DNA from: Rhizobium sp. CB3090
Lineage (GTDB): Bacteria; Pseudomonadota; Alphaproteobacteria; Rhizobiales; Rhizobiaceae
Reading direction: 5' to 3'
Assembly: GCF_029714285.1 (NCBI RefSeq)
Contig: NZ_CP121662.1
Span: forward strand, 682,001-746,000
Length of the DNA: 64,000 bases
This document shows, piece by piece, positions 53,211 to 62,722 of the stretch. Each line of letters opens with the position of its first letter. The stretch's first letter is position 1. The notes below the pieces were generated by a model, which saw only the letters and a program-made list of their open reading frames with translations, was not told the origin of the DNA and ran no database searches. Made by a program: the position numbers and the translations under genes.

Positions 53211-54095
53211 ATGTTCCAGGGGTCCATTCCCGCACTCGTTACGCCCTTCACTGACGCCGGCAAGGTGGATGAAGCATCCTTCGCTTCCCATGTCGATTGG
53301 CAGATCAAAGAGGGCAGCAGCGGGCTCGTTCCCGTCGGTACGACGGGCGAATCGCCGACCCTGTCGCATGATGAGCACAAGCGTGTCGTCGAGATTTGCA
53401 TCGAAGTGGCCGGCAAGCGTGTCCCGGTCATGGCCGGCGCCGGCTCCAACAATACCCGCGAGGCGATCGAGCTTGCCCAGCATGCCGAGAAGGTCGGGGC
53501 CAACGCAGTTCTGGTCGTCACCCCCTACTACAACAAGCCGACGCAGAAGGGGCTTTACGCACATTTTTCGGCCGTAGCCGAAGCGGTGAAGCTGCCGATC
53601 TATATCTATAACATTCCCGGCCGTTCGGTCGTCGACATGACGCCTGAGACGATGGGCGCGCTCGCCAAGGCGCATACCAATATCGTCGGCGTCAAGGATG
53701 CAACAGGCAAGATCGAACGGGTCTCCGAGCAGCGCATCACCTGCGGTAGCGACTTCCGCCAGCTTTCCGGCGAGGATGCGACCGCGCTCGGCTTCAACGC
53801 CCATGGCGGCGTCGGCTGCATCTCGGTGACTGCCAATGTCGCGCCGCGTCTTTGCGCCGAATTCCAGGCGGCGACGCTTGCCGGCGACTATGCCAAGGCG
53901 CTGGACTATCAGGATCGCCTGATGCCGCTGCATAAGGCTATCTTCCTGGAGCCGGGCCTCTGCGGCGCCAAATACGGCCTTTCCCGCCTTGGCCGCATGA
54001 GCCGCAACGTGCGCTCGCCGCTGCTCTCGACACTGGAGCCCGGCACGGAGGCGGCGATCGACGCCGCCATGCGCCATGCCGGTCTGTTGAACTGA
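53211..54095 (+). CDS. dapA: 4-hydroxy-tetrahydrodipicolinate synthase
   Basis: 294 residues, full length. TIM barrel with [16 protein letters not shown] (substrate threonines), the tyrosine of [13 protein letters not shown] and the Schiff-base lysine of [14 protein letters not shown]. Condenses pyruvate and aspartate semialdehyde for lysine and meso-diaminopimelate. ATG at 53211 follows GAGGAGAC. Ends before a clear terminator. Confidence 0.97.
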   Translation: MFQGSIPALVTPFTDAGKVDEASFASHVDWQIKEGSSGLVPVGTTGESPTLSHDEHKRVVEICIEVAGKRVPVMAGAGSNNTREAIELAQHAEKVGANAVLVVTPYYNKPTQKGLYAHFSAVAEAVKLPIYIYNIPGRSVVDMTPETMGALAKAHTNIVGVKDATGKIERVSEQRITCGSDFRQLSGEDATALGFNAHGGVGCISVTANVAPRLCAEFQAATLAGDYAKALDYQDRLMPLHKAIFLEPGLCGAKYGLSRLGRMSRNVRSPLLSTLEPGTEAAIDAAMRHAGLLN

Positions 54096-54129
54096 CGGCA
54101 AAGCCGACGCGCTCATAAAATGTCCTGTC

Positions 54130-54167
54130 GAGACCGCTCTCTTCACAAGGAGGGCGGTCTCGCTTAT
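54130..54167 (+). terminator. Terminator after dapA
   Basis: GAGACCGC / GCGGTCTC stem (54130-54137 with 54154-54161), then a short T-containing run. Confidence 0.65.
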
Positions 54168-54168
54168 C

Positions 54169-54275
54169 TAAAGCATGTCGCGCAAAAGTGCGCAGCGGTT
54201 TTGCGATAACGATATGCGCAAAATCAAAGACCTAAAGCGCAAGGAGCGAATCTGAAAGATTGCGACGCGCTTTAG
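54169..54275. repeat. Rhizobial dispersed intergenic element
   Basis: Begins TAAAGCATGTCGCGCAAAAG and ends GCGACGCGCTTTAG. Includes a GCGC-AAAAGT-GCGC hairpin and AAAGCGC ... GCGCTTT arms (54234-54240, 54267-54273). This resembles a recurrent intergenic element of Rhizobium genomes. Confidence 0.65.
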
Positions 54276-54337
54276 GGTTTGAAACCTGTCGCGCCGGTGA
54301 CTGCTGCCGGAATTGACGCACGAAAAGAAGAAGAACC

Positions 54338-54817
54338 ATGGCACCCAAAGGCAGCCAACGCGTGGTGAAGAAGATCGTCGCGGAAAACCGCAAGGCGCGC
54401 TTCAACTACGAGATCATCGATACCTATGAGGCAGGGCTTGTGCTGAAAGGCACGGAGGTCAAATCGCTGCGCGAAGGCAAGGCCAATATCGCCGAATCCT
54501 ACGCCTCCGATGAAGACGGCGAGATCTGGCTGATCAATTCCTATCTGCCGGAATATCTGCAGGCGAACCGCTTCAATCATGAGCCTCGCCGCCGCCGCAA
54601 GCTTTTGCTCTCCGGTCGCGAGATTGGCCGTTTGCGCTCCGCCGTCAATCGCGAAGGCATGACGCTGATCCCGCTGAAGATCTATTTCAACGACAGCGGC
54701 CGCGCCAAGCTGGAGCTGGCTCTCGCCAAGGGCAAGAAGATCCACGACAAGCGCGAATCCGAGAAGGAACGCGACTGGAACCGGCAGAGGAACCGGCTGC
54801 TCAAGGATAATGGGTGA
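54338..54817 (+). CDS. smpB: SsrA-binding protein SmpB
   Basis: 159 residues. OB-fold RNA-binding protein with [39 protein letters not shown] and the basic C-terminal tail [19 protein letters not shown] that enters the ribosome. Delivers tmRNA to stalled ribosomes. No tmRNA gene found in this window. Confidence 0.97.
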   Translation: MAPKGSQRVVKKIVAENRKARFNYEIIDTYEAGLVLKGTEVKSLREGKANIAESYASDEDGEIWLINSYLPEYLQANRFNHEPRRRRKLLLSGREIGRLRSAVNREGMTLIPLKIYFNDSGRAKLELALAKGKKIHDKRESEKERDWNRQRNRLLKDNG

Positions 54818-54836
54818 AATAAGCGAATGCGAAGCC

Positions 54837-54870
54837 TTATCTCGGTCCGCACCGGCGAGATAAAGCTCCC
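54837..54870 (+). terminator. Hairpin after smpB
   Basis: TTATCTCG / CGAGATAA stem (54837-54844 with 54856-54863) between convergent smpB and the NYN gene; followed by AGCTCCCTATTTCTTC. Confidence 0.5.
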
Positions 54871-54881
54871 TATTTCTTCGA

Positions 54882-55463
54882 TTACTCGTCGACCTCGACT
54901 GCGGGCGCCGGCTCGACCGGGCGCGGCGGACGCTCGGAAGGATCTCGGCCGATTTCGGCCTTCAGTGATACGAGATCGATGAAGTGATCGGCCTGACGGC
55001 GCAGGTCGTCGGCGATCATCGGTGGCTGGGTGGCCATCGTGGAAATGACAGACACCTTGCGGCCGCGGCGCTGCAAAGCTTCCACCAGTGTGGTGAAATC
55101 GCCGTCGCCGGAAAAGATGACCAGATGATCGACGGTTTCCGATTGCTCCATGGCGTCGATCGCCAGCTCGATATCCATGTTCCCCTTGATCTTGCGGCGG
55201 CCCATGGAGTCGGTGAATTCCTTCGCCGGCTTGGTGATGACCTTGTAGCCGTTATAATCCAGCCAATCGATGAGCGGGCGGATCGAGGAATATTCCTGGT
55301 CTTCGATAAGTGCGGTATAGTAATAGGCCCGCAGCAGATATCCACGCTTCTGGAAGGCCTTCAACAGCTTGCGATAATCGATATCAAAACCAAGACTTTT
55401 AGATGCAGCGTAAAGATTGGCGCCGTCTATAAAAAGTGCAATTTTTTCGCGTGGGTCGAACAT
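54882..55463 (-). CDS. NYN domain protein (LabA/DUF88-like)
   Basis: 193 residues. PIN-like nuclease fold: IALFIDGANLYAASKSLGFD with the first acidic residue, MDIELAIDAME, and LVIFSGDGDFTTLVEALQRR with the second acidic cluster. The C-terminal ~25 residues are Pro/Glu-rich. Likely a metal-dependent RNA-processing enzyme. Its place next to smpB and rpoZ fits RNA metabolism but no target is known. Confidence 0.9.
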   Translation of the reverse strand: MFDPREKIALFIDGANLYAASKSLGFDIDYRKLLKAFQKRGYLLRAYYYTALIEDQEYSSIRPLIDWLDYNGYKVITKPAKEFTDSMGRRKIKGNMDIELAIDAMEQSETVDHLVIFSGDGDFTTLVEALQRRGRKVSVISTMATQPPMIADDLRRQADHFIDLVSLKAEIGRDPSERPPRPVEPAPAVEVDE

Positions 55464-55773
55464 CGCTTACATATCCATTGTTACCAAAACGCAATTACTT
55501 TACTCAAAATGCAGTCAAAACAATGCCTTGTATGACGCCCAAGAATAATTCGTATTACTTTATGAATTATTCATATAAACGAGATTTAGGGCACGCTTTA
55601 TGATATTCCAAGCAACTATGGGTTGAATACGCGATTTGTCTAATGAATTTTAGCGCATTGTGGAGGGATTGGCAGCCCTGAAGCAGGAAAAACTTGAATT
55701 TGCCATCGTTTGCTTGTATCGGGCGTGCTACTCCGAGACATGATGACGACATCACGACCGCAAAGGACAGGCA
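55464..55773. promoter_or_regulatory. Divergent promoter region of the NYN gene and rpoZ
   Basis: 310 AT-rich bases. The clearest feature is a perfect 9-bp inverted repeat GAATAATTC / GAATTATTC (55543-55551 with 55564-55572). No gene is supported. Confidence 0.4.
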
Positions 55774-56178
55774 ATGGCCCGTGTCACAGTAGAAGATTGC
55801 ATTGATAAAGTAGAAAACCGGTTCGAGCTCGTACTGCTTGCCAGCCATCGTGCTCGCCTGATTTCGCAGGGTTCCTCGATCACTATCGACCGCGACAACG
55901 ACAAGAACCCAGTCGTCGCGCTGCGCGAAATCGCCGATGAGACGCTGTCTCCCGATGATCTGAAGGAAGATCTGATCCACTCGCTGCAGAAGCACGTCGA
56001 AGTCGATGAGCCCGAGCCCGATCCGGCAAGCCTCCTGGCAGCCGGCGGCGCCACTTCCGCTTCGGGCGATGAGGAAGAAGATCAGCCGGAAGCCGTTACT
56101 TTCGACCAGATGTCGGAAGAAGAGCTTCTTGCCGGCATCGAAGGCCTTGTTCCGCCAGAAAAAAGCGACGATTACTGA
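55774..56178 (+). CDS. rpoZ: RNA polymerase omega subunit
   Basis: 134 residues. [20 protein letters not shown] and the following [12 protein letters not shown] are the conserved omega core that clamps beta-prime. The acidic C-terminal extension ([20 protein letters not shown]) is the alphaproteobacterial form. RBS AAAGGACAGG. relA follows, with an intrinsic terminator in between. Confidence 0.97.
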   Translation: MARVTVEDCIDKVENRFELVLLASHRARLISQGSSITIDRDNDKNPVVALREIADETLSPDDLKEDLIHSLQKHVEVDEPEPDPASLLAAGGATSASGDEEEDQPEAVTFDQMSEEELLAGIEGLVPPEKSDDY

Positions 56179-56223
56179 TCGACGCGCTTGATGCTCTAAC
56201 CAAGAGCGATATGATGAAGTAAT

Positions 56224-56260
56224 GCGTGCGCCGGTCGTATGACTGGCGCGCTTTTATTTT
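56224..56260 (+). terminator. Intrinsic terminator between rpoZ and relA
   Basis: GCGTGCGCCGGTC / GACTGGCGCGC stem with GTAT loop and TTTTATTTT tract, ending 18 bases before the relA start. Confidence 0.75.
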
Positions 56261-56277
56261 GCGGGAGTAGCTTGGGA

Positions 56278-58503
56278 ATGATGCGGCAATACGAGCTTGT
56301 CGAGCGTGTGCAGAAATACAAGCCCGATGCCAATGAAGCGCTTCTCAACAAGGCCTATGTTTATGCGATGCAGAAGCATGGCCAGCAGAAGCGTGCCAGC
56401 GGCGACCCCTATATTTCCCATCCTCTCGAAGTTGCCGCCATCCTGACCGACATGCGCCTGGATGAATCGACGATCGCCGTCGCGCTCCTCCACGATACGA
56501 TCGAAGACACGACCGCGACGCGGGCTGAAATCGATGAATTGTTTGGCGAGGATATCGGCCGCCTGGTCGAAGGGCTGACCAAGATCAAGAAGCTCGATCT
56601 CGTCACCAAGAAGGCGAAGCAGGCTGAGAACCTTCGTAAGCTGCTGCTTGCCATTTCCGACGACGTCCGCGTGCTCCTGGTCAAACTGGCCGACCGGCTG
56701 CACAATATGCGCACGCTCGACCATATGTCGCCGGAGAAGCGCGCCCGCATTTCCGAAGAGACGATGGACATCTATGCGCCGCTTGCCGGCCGCATGGGCA
56801 TGCAGGACATGCGTGAAGAGCTGGAGGAGCTTTCCTTCCGCCATATCAATCCGGAGGCGCACGACACTGTCACCAAGCGCCTCGAAGAACTGTCGCGGCG
56901 CAACGAAGGCCTGGTGAAGAAGATCGAGACGGAACTGCGCGACCTGCTGGTCGCCAACGGCCTCGCAAATGCCATGGTCAAGGGCCGGCAGAAGAAGCCC
57001 TATTCGGTCTTCCGCAAGATGCAGTCGAAGTCGCTTTCCTTCGAGCAACTCTCCGACGTCTATGGCTTCCGTCTGCTCGTCGATGACGTTCCTTCCTGCT
57101 ATCGCGCGCTCGGCATCGTGCATACGCGCTGGCGCGTCGTGCCTGGCCGCTTCAAGGATTATATCTCCACGCCGAAGCAGAACGATTACCGTTCGCTGCA
57201 CACCACTATCGTGGGCCCGTCTAGCCAGCGCATCGAGCTGCAGATCCGCACCAAGCGCATGCATGAGATCGCCGAATTCGGCATTGCCGCCCATACGCTC
57301 TACAAGGACGGTGCCAATAATAACGGCGATGGTGAATTGCTGTCGCGCGAAAGCAACGCCTATTCCTGGCTGCGCCACACCATCGAGGCGCTGGCCGAAG
57401 GCGACAGTCCCGAAGAATTCCTCGAACATACCAAGTTGGAACTCTTCCAGGATCAGGTCTTCTGCTTCACGCCGAAGGGCAAGTTGATCGCCCTGCCGCG
57501 CGGCGCCACGCCGATCGATTTTGCCTATGCTGTGCACACCAATATCGGCGACACCACCGTCGGCGCCAAGATCAACGGCCGCATCATGCCGCTGGTGACA
57601 CGCCTGACCAATGGCGACGAAGTCGAGATCATCCGCTCCGGCGTGCAGGTGCCGCCGGCCGCCTGGGAGGAGATCGTCGTGACCGGCAAGGCGCGCGCCG
57701 CAATCCGCCGCGCAACCCGGCTTGCCATCCGCAAGCAATATGCCGGCCTTGGCCACCGCATTCTGGAGCGCACCTTCGAGCGCGCTGGCAAGGTCTTTTC
57801 GCGTGAAGGGCTGAAGCCGGCGCTGCACCGTCTCGGCCAAAAGGATGTCGAGGATGCGATTGCTGCTGTCGGGCGAGGGGAGATGTCGTCGCTCGATGTG
57901 TTGCGGGCCGTCTACCCCGACCATCAGGATGAGCGCGTAACGGTCAAGCCTGCCGGCGACGAAGGCTGGTTCAATGTCCGCAGCGCCTCGGGCATGATCT
58001 TCAAGATCCCCGGCAAGACCAAGGCCGATCTCGCTGCCAGCGTCGAAGGCGTGGACGCTTTGCCGATCCGTGGCCTGGCGGCGGATGTCGATGTGCATTT
58101 CGCTCCGACCGGCGCCGTTCCAGGTGACCGTATCGTCGGCATCATGGAAAAGGGCAAGGGCATCACCATCTATCCTATCCAGTCGCCTGTCCTGCAGCGT
58201 TTCGACGACCAGCCCGAGCGTTGGATCGACGTGCGCTGGGATCTGGACGAGGCCAACAAGTCCCGCTTCACCGCGCGCATTCTGATCAATGCGTTGAACG
58301 AGCCGGGCACGCTCGCCAAGGTCGCGCAGACGGTCGCCGACATCGACGTCAACATCCGCCTTCTCAACACGGTGCGCGTTGCCGCCGACTTTACCGAGAT
58401 GGCACTGGATGTCGAAGTCTGGGATCTGCGCCAACTCAACCAGCTCCTGGTGCAGCTCAAGGAGCTCGATTGCATCGCCACGGTGAAGCGGCTTTACGAA
58501 TAA
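56278..58503 (+). CDS. relA: Bifunctional (p)ppGpp synthetase/hydrolase (RSH)
   Basis: 741 residues from ATG at 56278 (ATG at 56281 also possible). Order: HD hydrolase domain with HPLEVAAIL and ALLHDTIEDT (active metal site intact), synthetase domain with YGFRLLVDDVPSCYRALGIV and FKDYISTPKQNDYRSLHTTI, TGS domain (VFCFTPKGKLIALPRGATPI), and C-terminal ACT (INALNEPGTLAKVAQTVADI). The single long RSH typical of rhizobia, controlling the stringent response and nodulation-related physiology. Confidence 0.97.
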   Translation: MMRQYELVERVQKYKPDANEALLNKAYVYAMQKHGQQKRASGDPYISHPLEVAAILTDMRLDESTIAVALLHDTIEDTTATRAEIDELFGEDIGRLVEGLTKIKKLDLVTKKAKQAENLRKLLLAISDDVRVLLVKLADRLHNMRTLDHMSPEKRARISEETMDIYAPLAGRMGMQDMREELEELSFRHINPEAHDTVTKRLEELSRRNEGLVKKIETELRDLLVANGLANAMVKGRQKKPYSVFRKMQSKSLSFEQLSDVYGFRLLVDDVPSCYRALGIVHTRWRVVPGRFKDYISTPKQNDYRSLHTTIVGPSSQRIELQIRTKRMHEIAEFGIAAHTLYKDGANNNGDGELLSRESNAYSWLRHTIEALAEGDSPEEFLEHTKLELFQDQVFCFTPKGKLIALPRGATPIDFAYAVHTNIGDTTVGAKINGRIMPLVTRLTNGDEVEIIRSGVQVPPAAWEEIVVTGKARAAIRRATRLAIRKQYAGLGHRILERTFERAGKVFSREGLKPALHRLGQKDVEDAIAAVGRGEMSSLDVLRAVYPDHQDERVTVKPAGDEGWFNVRSASGMIFKIPGKTKADLAASVEGVDALPIRGLAADVDVHFAPTGAVPGDRIVGIMEKGKGITIYPIQSPVLQRFDDQPERWIDVRWDLDEANKSRFTARILINALNEPGTLAKVAQTVADIDVNIRLLNTVRVAADFTEMALDVEVWDLRQLNQLLVQLKELDCIATVKRLYE

Positions 58504-58544
58504 TTAGCCTTTCCGGCTTCGATCGCGGCAAATTGCATAGTTTG

Positions 58545-58561
58545 TGATCATTTTATGATCA
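58545..58561 (+). terminator. Hairpin after relA
   Basis: TGATCAT-TTT-ATGATCA perfect palindrome 41 bases after the stop; no long T tract, so termination is uncertain. Confidence 0.35.
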
Positions 58562-58692
58562 ACTTTGCCCGAATCCTGGCGGAGGCATGCGCCGTTTGCA
58601 TGGCTGCCTCTATTTATGAGCTGTGGTAATTAACTTTTGTCATGCCTATCTTCTGGTCATCGAAGAAACGAAACAGAGATGAGATAAGACAA

Positions 58693-58842
58693 ATGTTTGG
58701 TCCGATCAAGAAATTCGCCCGCGCCTTGCGCGTTCCGAGTGCTCAAGAACGTGAAATGGCCTATCTGAATGGTGCGCACGACCGTTTTGACCTTGAATAT
58801 CGTCAGCGTCAGGTCGATCGCGGCATCTTCCGTCAGCGTTAA
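58693..58842 (+). CDS. DUF3563 small protein
   Basis: 49 residues from ATG at 58693; an upstream in-frame ATG at 58642 is possible but not family-like. MFGPIKKFARALRVPSAQER and the following LEYRQRQVDRG match the DUF3563 pattern. Soluble and basic, function unknown. A GC-rich hairpin (about 58868-58894) follows. Confidence 0.75.
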   Translation: MFGPIKKFARALRVPSAQEREMAYLNGAHDRFDLEYRQRQVDRGIFRQR

Positions 58843-59071
58843 GTGCTGACAATACTTCCAAAGTGGGAAGGGGCGTGCCTGTTGCCACGCCCTTGGAGCA
58901 TCCCGCCTGAAGCAGGCAGGATGGTCTGCATCAAGTAGAGCCAGGACGGTCTGTTCCTGTTCGTTGAGCAAGTGGAACTCTGGAGAGTATAGGCGCTGCA
59001 GTCGGATAATCGACGCATGATATGCTACGCCGCCCTTGTCATGACGGCCCTCTCTGCACTAGATAAGCCGC

Positions 59072-59659
59072 ATGTTATTTCGCCGCCGAAAACCATTGAC
59101 CTTGAGTGAAAAACTGCGGGAGCATCTTTGGCCTCGCAAGGGTTTCGTTCGTTCGTTCCAATATTTTGGAAAACGCCTGGTGCGTCTTGCCGCTTCGCCG
59201 CATTCGGTGGCCGCGGGCTTTGCCGCCGGCATTGTCGTCTCCTGGACCCCCTTCATCGGCGTGCACTTCGTCATGGCGATCATCATCGCCTATGTCATCG
59301 GCGGCAACGTGATTGCAGCCGCACTTGGCTGCCTGGCAGCCGGCAATCCCATCACCTATCCTTTCATCTGGGGCCTCACTTGGGAAATCGGTCATCTGAT
59401 CCTGGCGCGCGACAGTGGCGGCCAGAGCGGTGGCATCGATCTGCCGGCGCTATGGCATAAGGGCGACCTCCTGCAGCTTTGGGATCCGATCCTGAAGCCG
59501 ATGGTGATCGGCGGCATCCCGCCGGCAATCGTCACCGGCCTCGTGGTCTATGCGTTGACTTATTATGGCGTGAAGAGCTTCAAGACCCGCCGCAAGGCCA
59601 GGCTGATTGAGCGGGCGCGCGAACGCCTGGCGCTTGCCGAAAACGTGTCGAGCGTCTGA
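59072..59659 (+). CDS. DUF2062 membrane protein
   Basis: 195 residues. The N-terminal basic region is followed by the DUF2062 signature [20 protein letters not shown], then [20 protein letters not shown]; three to four membrane helices with [18 protein letters not shown] and a basic C-terminal tail ([16 protein letters not shown]). Function unknown. 40 bases before acpS, so probably same operon. Confidence 0.88.
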   Translation: MLFRRRKPLTLSEKLREHLWPRKGFVRSFQYFGKRLVRLAASPHSVAAGFAAGIVVSWTPFIGVHFVMAIIIAYVIGGNVIAAALGCLAAGNPITYPFIWGLTWEIGHLILARDSGGQSGGIDLPALWHKGDLLQLWDPILKPMVIGGIPPAIVTGLVVYALTYYGVKSFKTRRKARLIERARERLALAENVSSV

Positions 59660-59699
59660 CGGGACGCGACGTCGCGGCGGCCGGTTGGAGGGCCTTCTC

Positions 59700-60104
59700 A
59701 TGATCATCGGGATAGGCAGCGACCTCATCGATATCCGCCGCGTCGAAAAGTCGATCGAACGTTTCGGCAAACGGTTCACCGAACGCTGTTTCACCGACAT
59801 CGAGCGCGCCAAATCCGAAGGACGCAAGAATAAGGCAGCGTCATACGCCAAGCGCTTCGCCGCCAAGGAGGCTTGCTCGAAGGCGCTTGGCACAGGTCTG
59901 GCACAAGGCGTATTCTGGCGCGACATGGGCGTCGTCAACCTGCCGAGCGGCAAGCCGACCATGCAATTGACGGGCGGTGCGGCCAAAAGGCTGGCCGCGA
60001 TGCTTCCGGAAAATCATCGCGCCGCCATTCATTTGACGATAACCGATGATTTCCCTCTCGCTCAGGCTTTCGTGATCATCGAAGCACTGCCGATTGCGGG
60101 CTGA
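59700..60104 (+). CDS. acpS: Holo-[acyl-carrier-protein] synthase
   Basis: 134 residues from ATG at 59700 behind GGAGGGCC. Mg2+-binding [19 protein letters not shown] and [17 protein letters not shown] are diagnostic. Transfers 4'-phosphopantetheine from CoA to ACP. Upstream of lepB-rnc-era. Confidence 0.96.
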   Translation: MIIGIGSDLIDIRRVEKSIERFGKRFTERCFTDIERAKSEGRKNKAASYAKRFAAKEACSKALGTGLAQGVFWRDMGVVNLPSGKPTMQLTGGAAKRLAAMLPENHRAAIHLTITDDFPLAQAFVIIEALPIAG

Positions 60105-60219
60105 ATGACGACAGTGTGTCGCTTTTAATACCTGCGCCATTGCCGCCGTGGTATGAAGCGGATAGAGAGTGCCTGAAAGTGAAGTGCGCCGGTGGGGTGC
60201 GAAAAAGGAATAAGACTGC

Positions 60220-60966
60220 GTGTCCGAGAAAGCCGAAAAACAGCAGAACGTCCTGTGGGAAAACATCAAGGTCATCGTCCAGGCTCTGGTCCTGGCCATG
60301 ATCATCCGCACGGTACTATTTCAACCCTTCACCATTCCGTCCGGCTCGATGATGCCTACGCTTCTTGTTGGCGACTATATCTTCGTCAATAAGTTCGCTT
60401 ACGGCTATTCGAAATATTCTCTGCCTTTCTCGCCCGATCTGTTCAGCGGCCGCATCTTCGGCAGTGAACCGAAGCGCGGCGATGTCGTGGTCTTCCGCTT
60501 CCCGCCGAACCCGGATGTCGACTATATCAAGCGCGTCATCGGCCTGCCGGGTGACCGCATTCAGATGAAGAACGATATCCTCTACATCAACGGCCAGGCC
60601 GTCCCGCGTCAGCCGCACGGAACCTTCGCCTCGGATTACAGTCAGGAGCCGGGCGACGATATCCCCGTTTACAGCGAGCGCCTGCCGGATACCGGCAAGG
60701 TCTATGATACGCTGGACCTGTCGCAGACGTCGCGCGGCGACAACACGCAGGAATATGTCGTGCCGCCGGGCAACTATTTCATGATGGGCGACAACCGCGA
60801 CAATTCCGATGACAGCCGTTTCGACGTCGGTTATGTGCCGGCTGAGAACCTGATCGGCCGTGCCAGCGTTATCTTCTTCTCGCTCGGCCACGACACCTCG
60901 TTCCGCGAAATCTGGAAATGGCCGACCAACATGCGTTGGGACCGTCTCTTCAAGGTTGTCGAATGA
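60220..60966 (+). CDS. lepB: Signal peptidase I
   Basis: 248 residues from GTG at 60220 with AAAGGAATAAG upstream. One N-terminal TM (VIVQALVLAMIIRTVLFQPF), catalytic Ser in PSGSMMPTLLVGDYIFVNKF, catalytic Lys in YIKRVIGLPGDR, and box E GDNRDNSDDSR. Cleaves Sec/Tat signal peptides at the periplasmic face. Its stop overlaps the rnc start (ATGA). Confidence 0.97.
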   Translation: MSEKAEKQQNVLWENIKVIVQALVLAMIIRTVLFQPFTIPSGSMMPTLLVGDYIFVNKFAYGYSKYSLPFSPDLFSGRIFGSEPKRGDVVVFRFPPNPDVDYIKRVIGLPGDRIQMKNDILYINGQAVPRQPHGTFASDYSQEPGDDIPVYSERLPDTGKVYDTLDLSQTSRGDNTQEYVVPPGNYFMMGDNRDNSDDSRFDVGYVPAENLIGRASVIFFSLGHDTSFREIWKWPTNMRWDRLFKVVE

Positions 60967-61682
60967 CGAAGACGCAGACGCTCCCGCAGGCGGATCGTGT
61001 CAGGCTTGAAGCCGTAATAGGCCACGAATTCGCAGAGAAGGGGCGCCTCGACTGGGCACTGACGCATGCCAGCGCCCGAACCCACAAGGCTGGCAATTAC
61101 GAGCGGCTGGAATTTCTCGGCGACCGGGTTCTCGGCCTGTGCATCGCCGAACTCCTGTTTCAGACCTTCAGCACGGCGACCGAGGGCGAGCTCTCGGTGC
61201 GCCTCAACCAGCTTGTCAGTGCCGAAACCTGCGCCGAAGTCGCCGATGAGATGCAACTGCATCTCTTCATCCGCACGGGCGCCGATGTGAAGAAGTTGAC
61301 CGGTAAGCGCATGTTGAACGTGCGCGCCGATGTCGTGGAAAGCCTCATTGCGGCGCTCTATCTCGATGGCGGCCTCGAAGTGGCGCGCAAATTCATTCTG
61401 CGCTATTGGGAGTCCCGCGCCGTTCGTCCGGATGGTGCCAGACGCGATGCCAAGACGGAATTGCAGGAATGGGCGCATGCGAAATTCGGCGTCACACCCG
61501 TTTACAGGGTTGATGACCGCAGCGGACCGGATCATGATCCCCGCTTCACGGTAACGGTGGAAGTGGCGGGAACCGCGCCCGAGACCGGTATAGATCGCTC
61601 CAAGCGCGCCGCCGAACAGGTGGCCGCGACACGGATTTTGGAGCGCGAAGGTGTATGGCAGCTCCAGTCTATTCAGAAGTGA
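60963..61682 (+). CDS. rnc: Ribonuclease III
   Basis: 239 residues from ATG at 60963, overlapping the lepB stop. RNase III signature YERLEFLGDRVLGL with catalytic acids, DVVESLIAALYLDGG, and a C-terminal double-stranded RNA-binding domain (DAKTELQEWAHAKFG, RSKRAAEQVAATRIL). Processes rRNA and structured mRNAs. Followed by era at 16 bases. Confidence 0.97.
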   Translation: MTKTQTLPQADRVRLEAVIGHEFAEKGRLDWALTHASARTHKAGNYERLEFLGDRVLGLCIAELLFQTFSTATEGELSVRLNQLVSAETCAEVADEMQLHLFIRTGADVKKLTGKRMLNVRADVVESLIAALYLDGGLEVARKFILRYWESRAVRPDGARRDAKTELQEWAHAKFGVTPVYRVDDRSGPDHDPRFTVTVEVAGTAPETGIDRSKRAAEQVAATRILEREGVWQLQSIQK

Positions 61683-61698
61683 AAATGACTGCCTAAAA

Positions 61699-62652
61699 AT
61701 GACGGAAGAAATGACCAATCAGGAAGATCTGGCCGGCGAAGGTGCGGCTGAAAATACTAGCCCGACGCATTCGGGTTTCGTGGCCCTCATCGGCCCAACC
61801 AATGCGGGCAAGTCGACGCTCGTCAACCGGCTCGTCGGCGCCAAAGTGTCGATCGTCAGCCATAAGGTGCAGACGACGCGCGCCATCGTGCGCGGCATCG
61901 CCATCCACGACAATGCGCAGATCGTCTTCATGGATACGCCCGGCATCTTCAAGCCGCGCCGGCGCCTTGATCGGGCCATGGTGACATCAGCCTGGGGCGG
62001 CGCCAAGGATGCGGATCTCATCATGCTCCTGATCGACAGCGAGCGTGGTTTGCGCGGCGATGCCGAAGCCATTCTCGAGGGGCTGAAGGAAGTTTCCCAA
62101 CCGAAAATCCTGGTTTTGAACAAGATCGACCGCGTTCGCCACGAGGACCTGCTGGCGCTTGCCGCCGCCGCCAACGAGAAGATCGCCTTCGAGCAAACCT
62201 TCATGATTTCGGCCGAAAACGGTTCGGGCTGCGACGATGTCATGGACTATCTGGCAAAAACCCTGCCGGAAGGTCCGTGGTATTATCCCGAAGACCAGAT
62301 CTCTGACCTGCCGATGCGCCAGCTCGCCGCCGAAATAACCCGCGAAAAGCTGTTCCTGCGCCTGCATCAGGAGCTTCCCTATTCCTCGCATGTCGAGACG
62401 GAAAAATGGGAAGAGCGCAAGGATGGCTCGGTGCGGATCGAACAAGTGATCTATGTCGAGCGCGAAAGCCAGAAGAAGATCGCCCTCGGCAAATCGGGGG
62501 AGACGATCAAGGCGATCTCGACGGCCTCACGCAAGGAGCTGTCCGAAATTCTCGAACAGCCGGTGCATTTGTTCCTCTTCGTCAAGGTGCGGGAGAATTG
62601 GGGTGACGATCCGGAACGCTTCCGCGAGATGGGACTTGAATTTCCGCGCTGA
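61699..62652 (+). CDS. era: GTPase Era
   Basis: 317 residues from ATG at 61699 (ATG at 61711 is an alternative). G1 GPTNAGKSTLVNRLVG, G3 DTPG (in FMDTPGIFKPRR), G4 NKID, and the C-terminal KH domain (ERESQKKIALGKSGETIKAI). Binds 16S rRNA during 30S assembly. Completes the lepB-rnc-era operon; recO, often next, is not here. Confidence 0.97.
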   Translation: MTEEMTNQEDLAGEGAAENTSPTHSGFVALIGPTNAGKSTLVNRLVGAKVSIVSHKVQTTRAIVRGIAIHDNAQIVFMDTPGIFKPRRRLDRAMVTSAWGGAKDADLIMLLIDSERGLRGDAEAILEGLKEVSQPKILVLNKIDRVRHEDLLALAAAANEKIAFEQTFMISAENGSGCDDVMDYLAKTLPEGPWYYPEDQISDLPMRQLAAEITREKLFLRLHQELPYSSHVETEKWEERKDGSVRIEQVIYVERESQKKIALGKSGETIKAISTASRKELSEILEQPVHLFLFVKVRENWGDDPERFREMGLEFPR

Positions 62653-62722
62653 CGGAACAGTTTCCCGTTGAGCGTCTTACCTCGGACAGATCGCATCAGT
62701 CGGTGTGATCAAAGGTACGTGG

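Noticed and set aside
56254..58434. 726-codon minus-strand open frame opposite relA
   Set aside because: Shadow of a strongly GC3-biased gene; the relA reading has all expected catalytic motifs.
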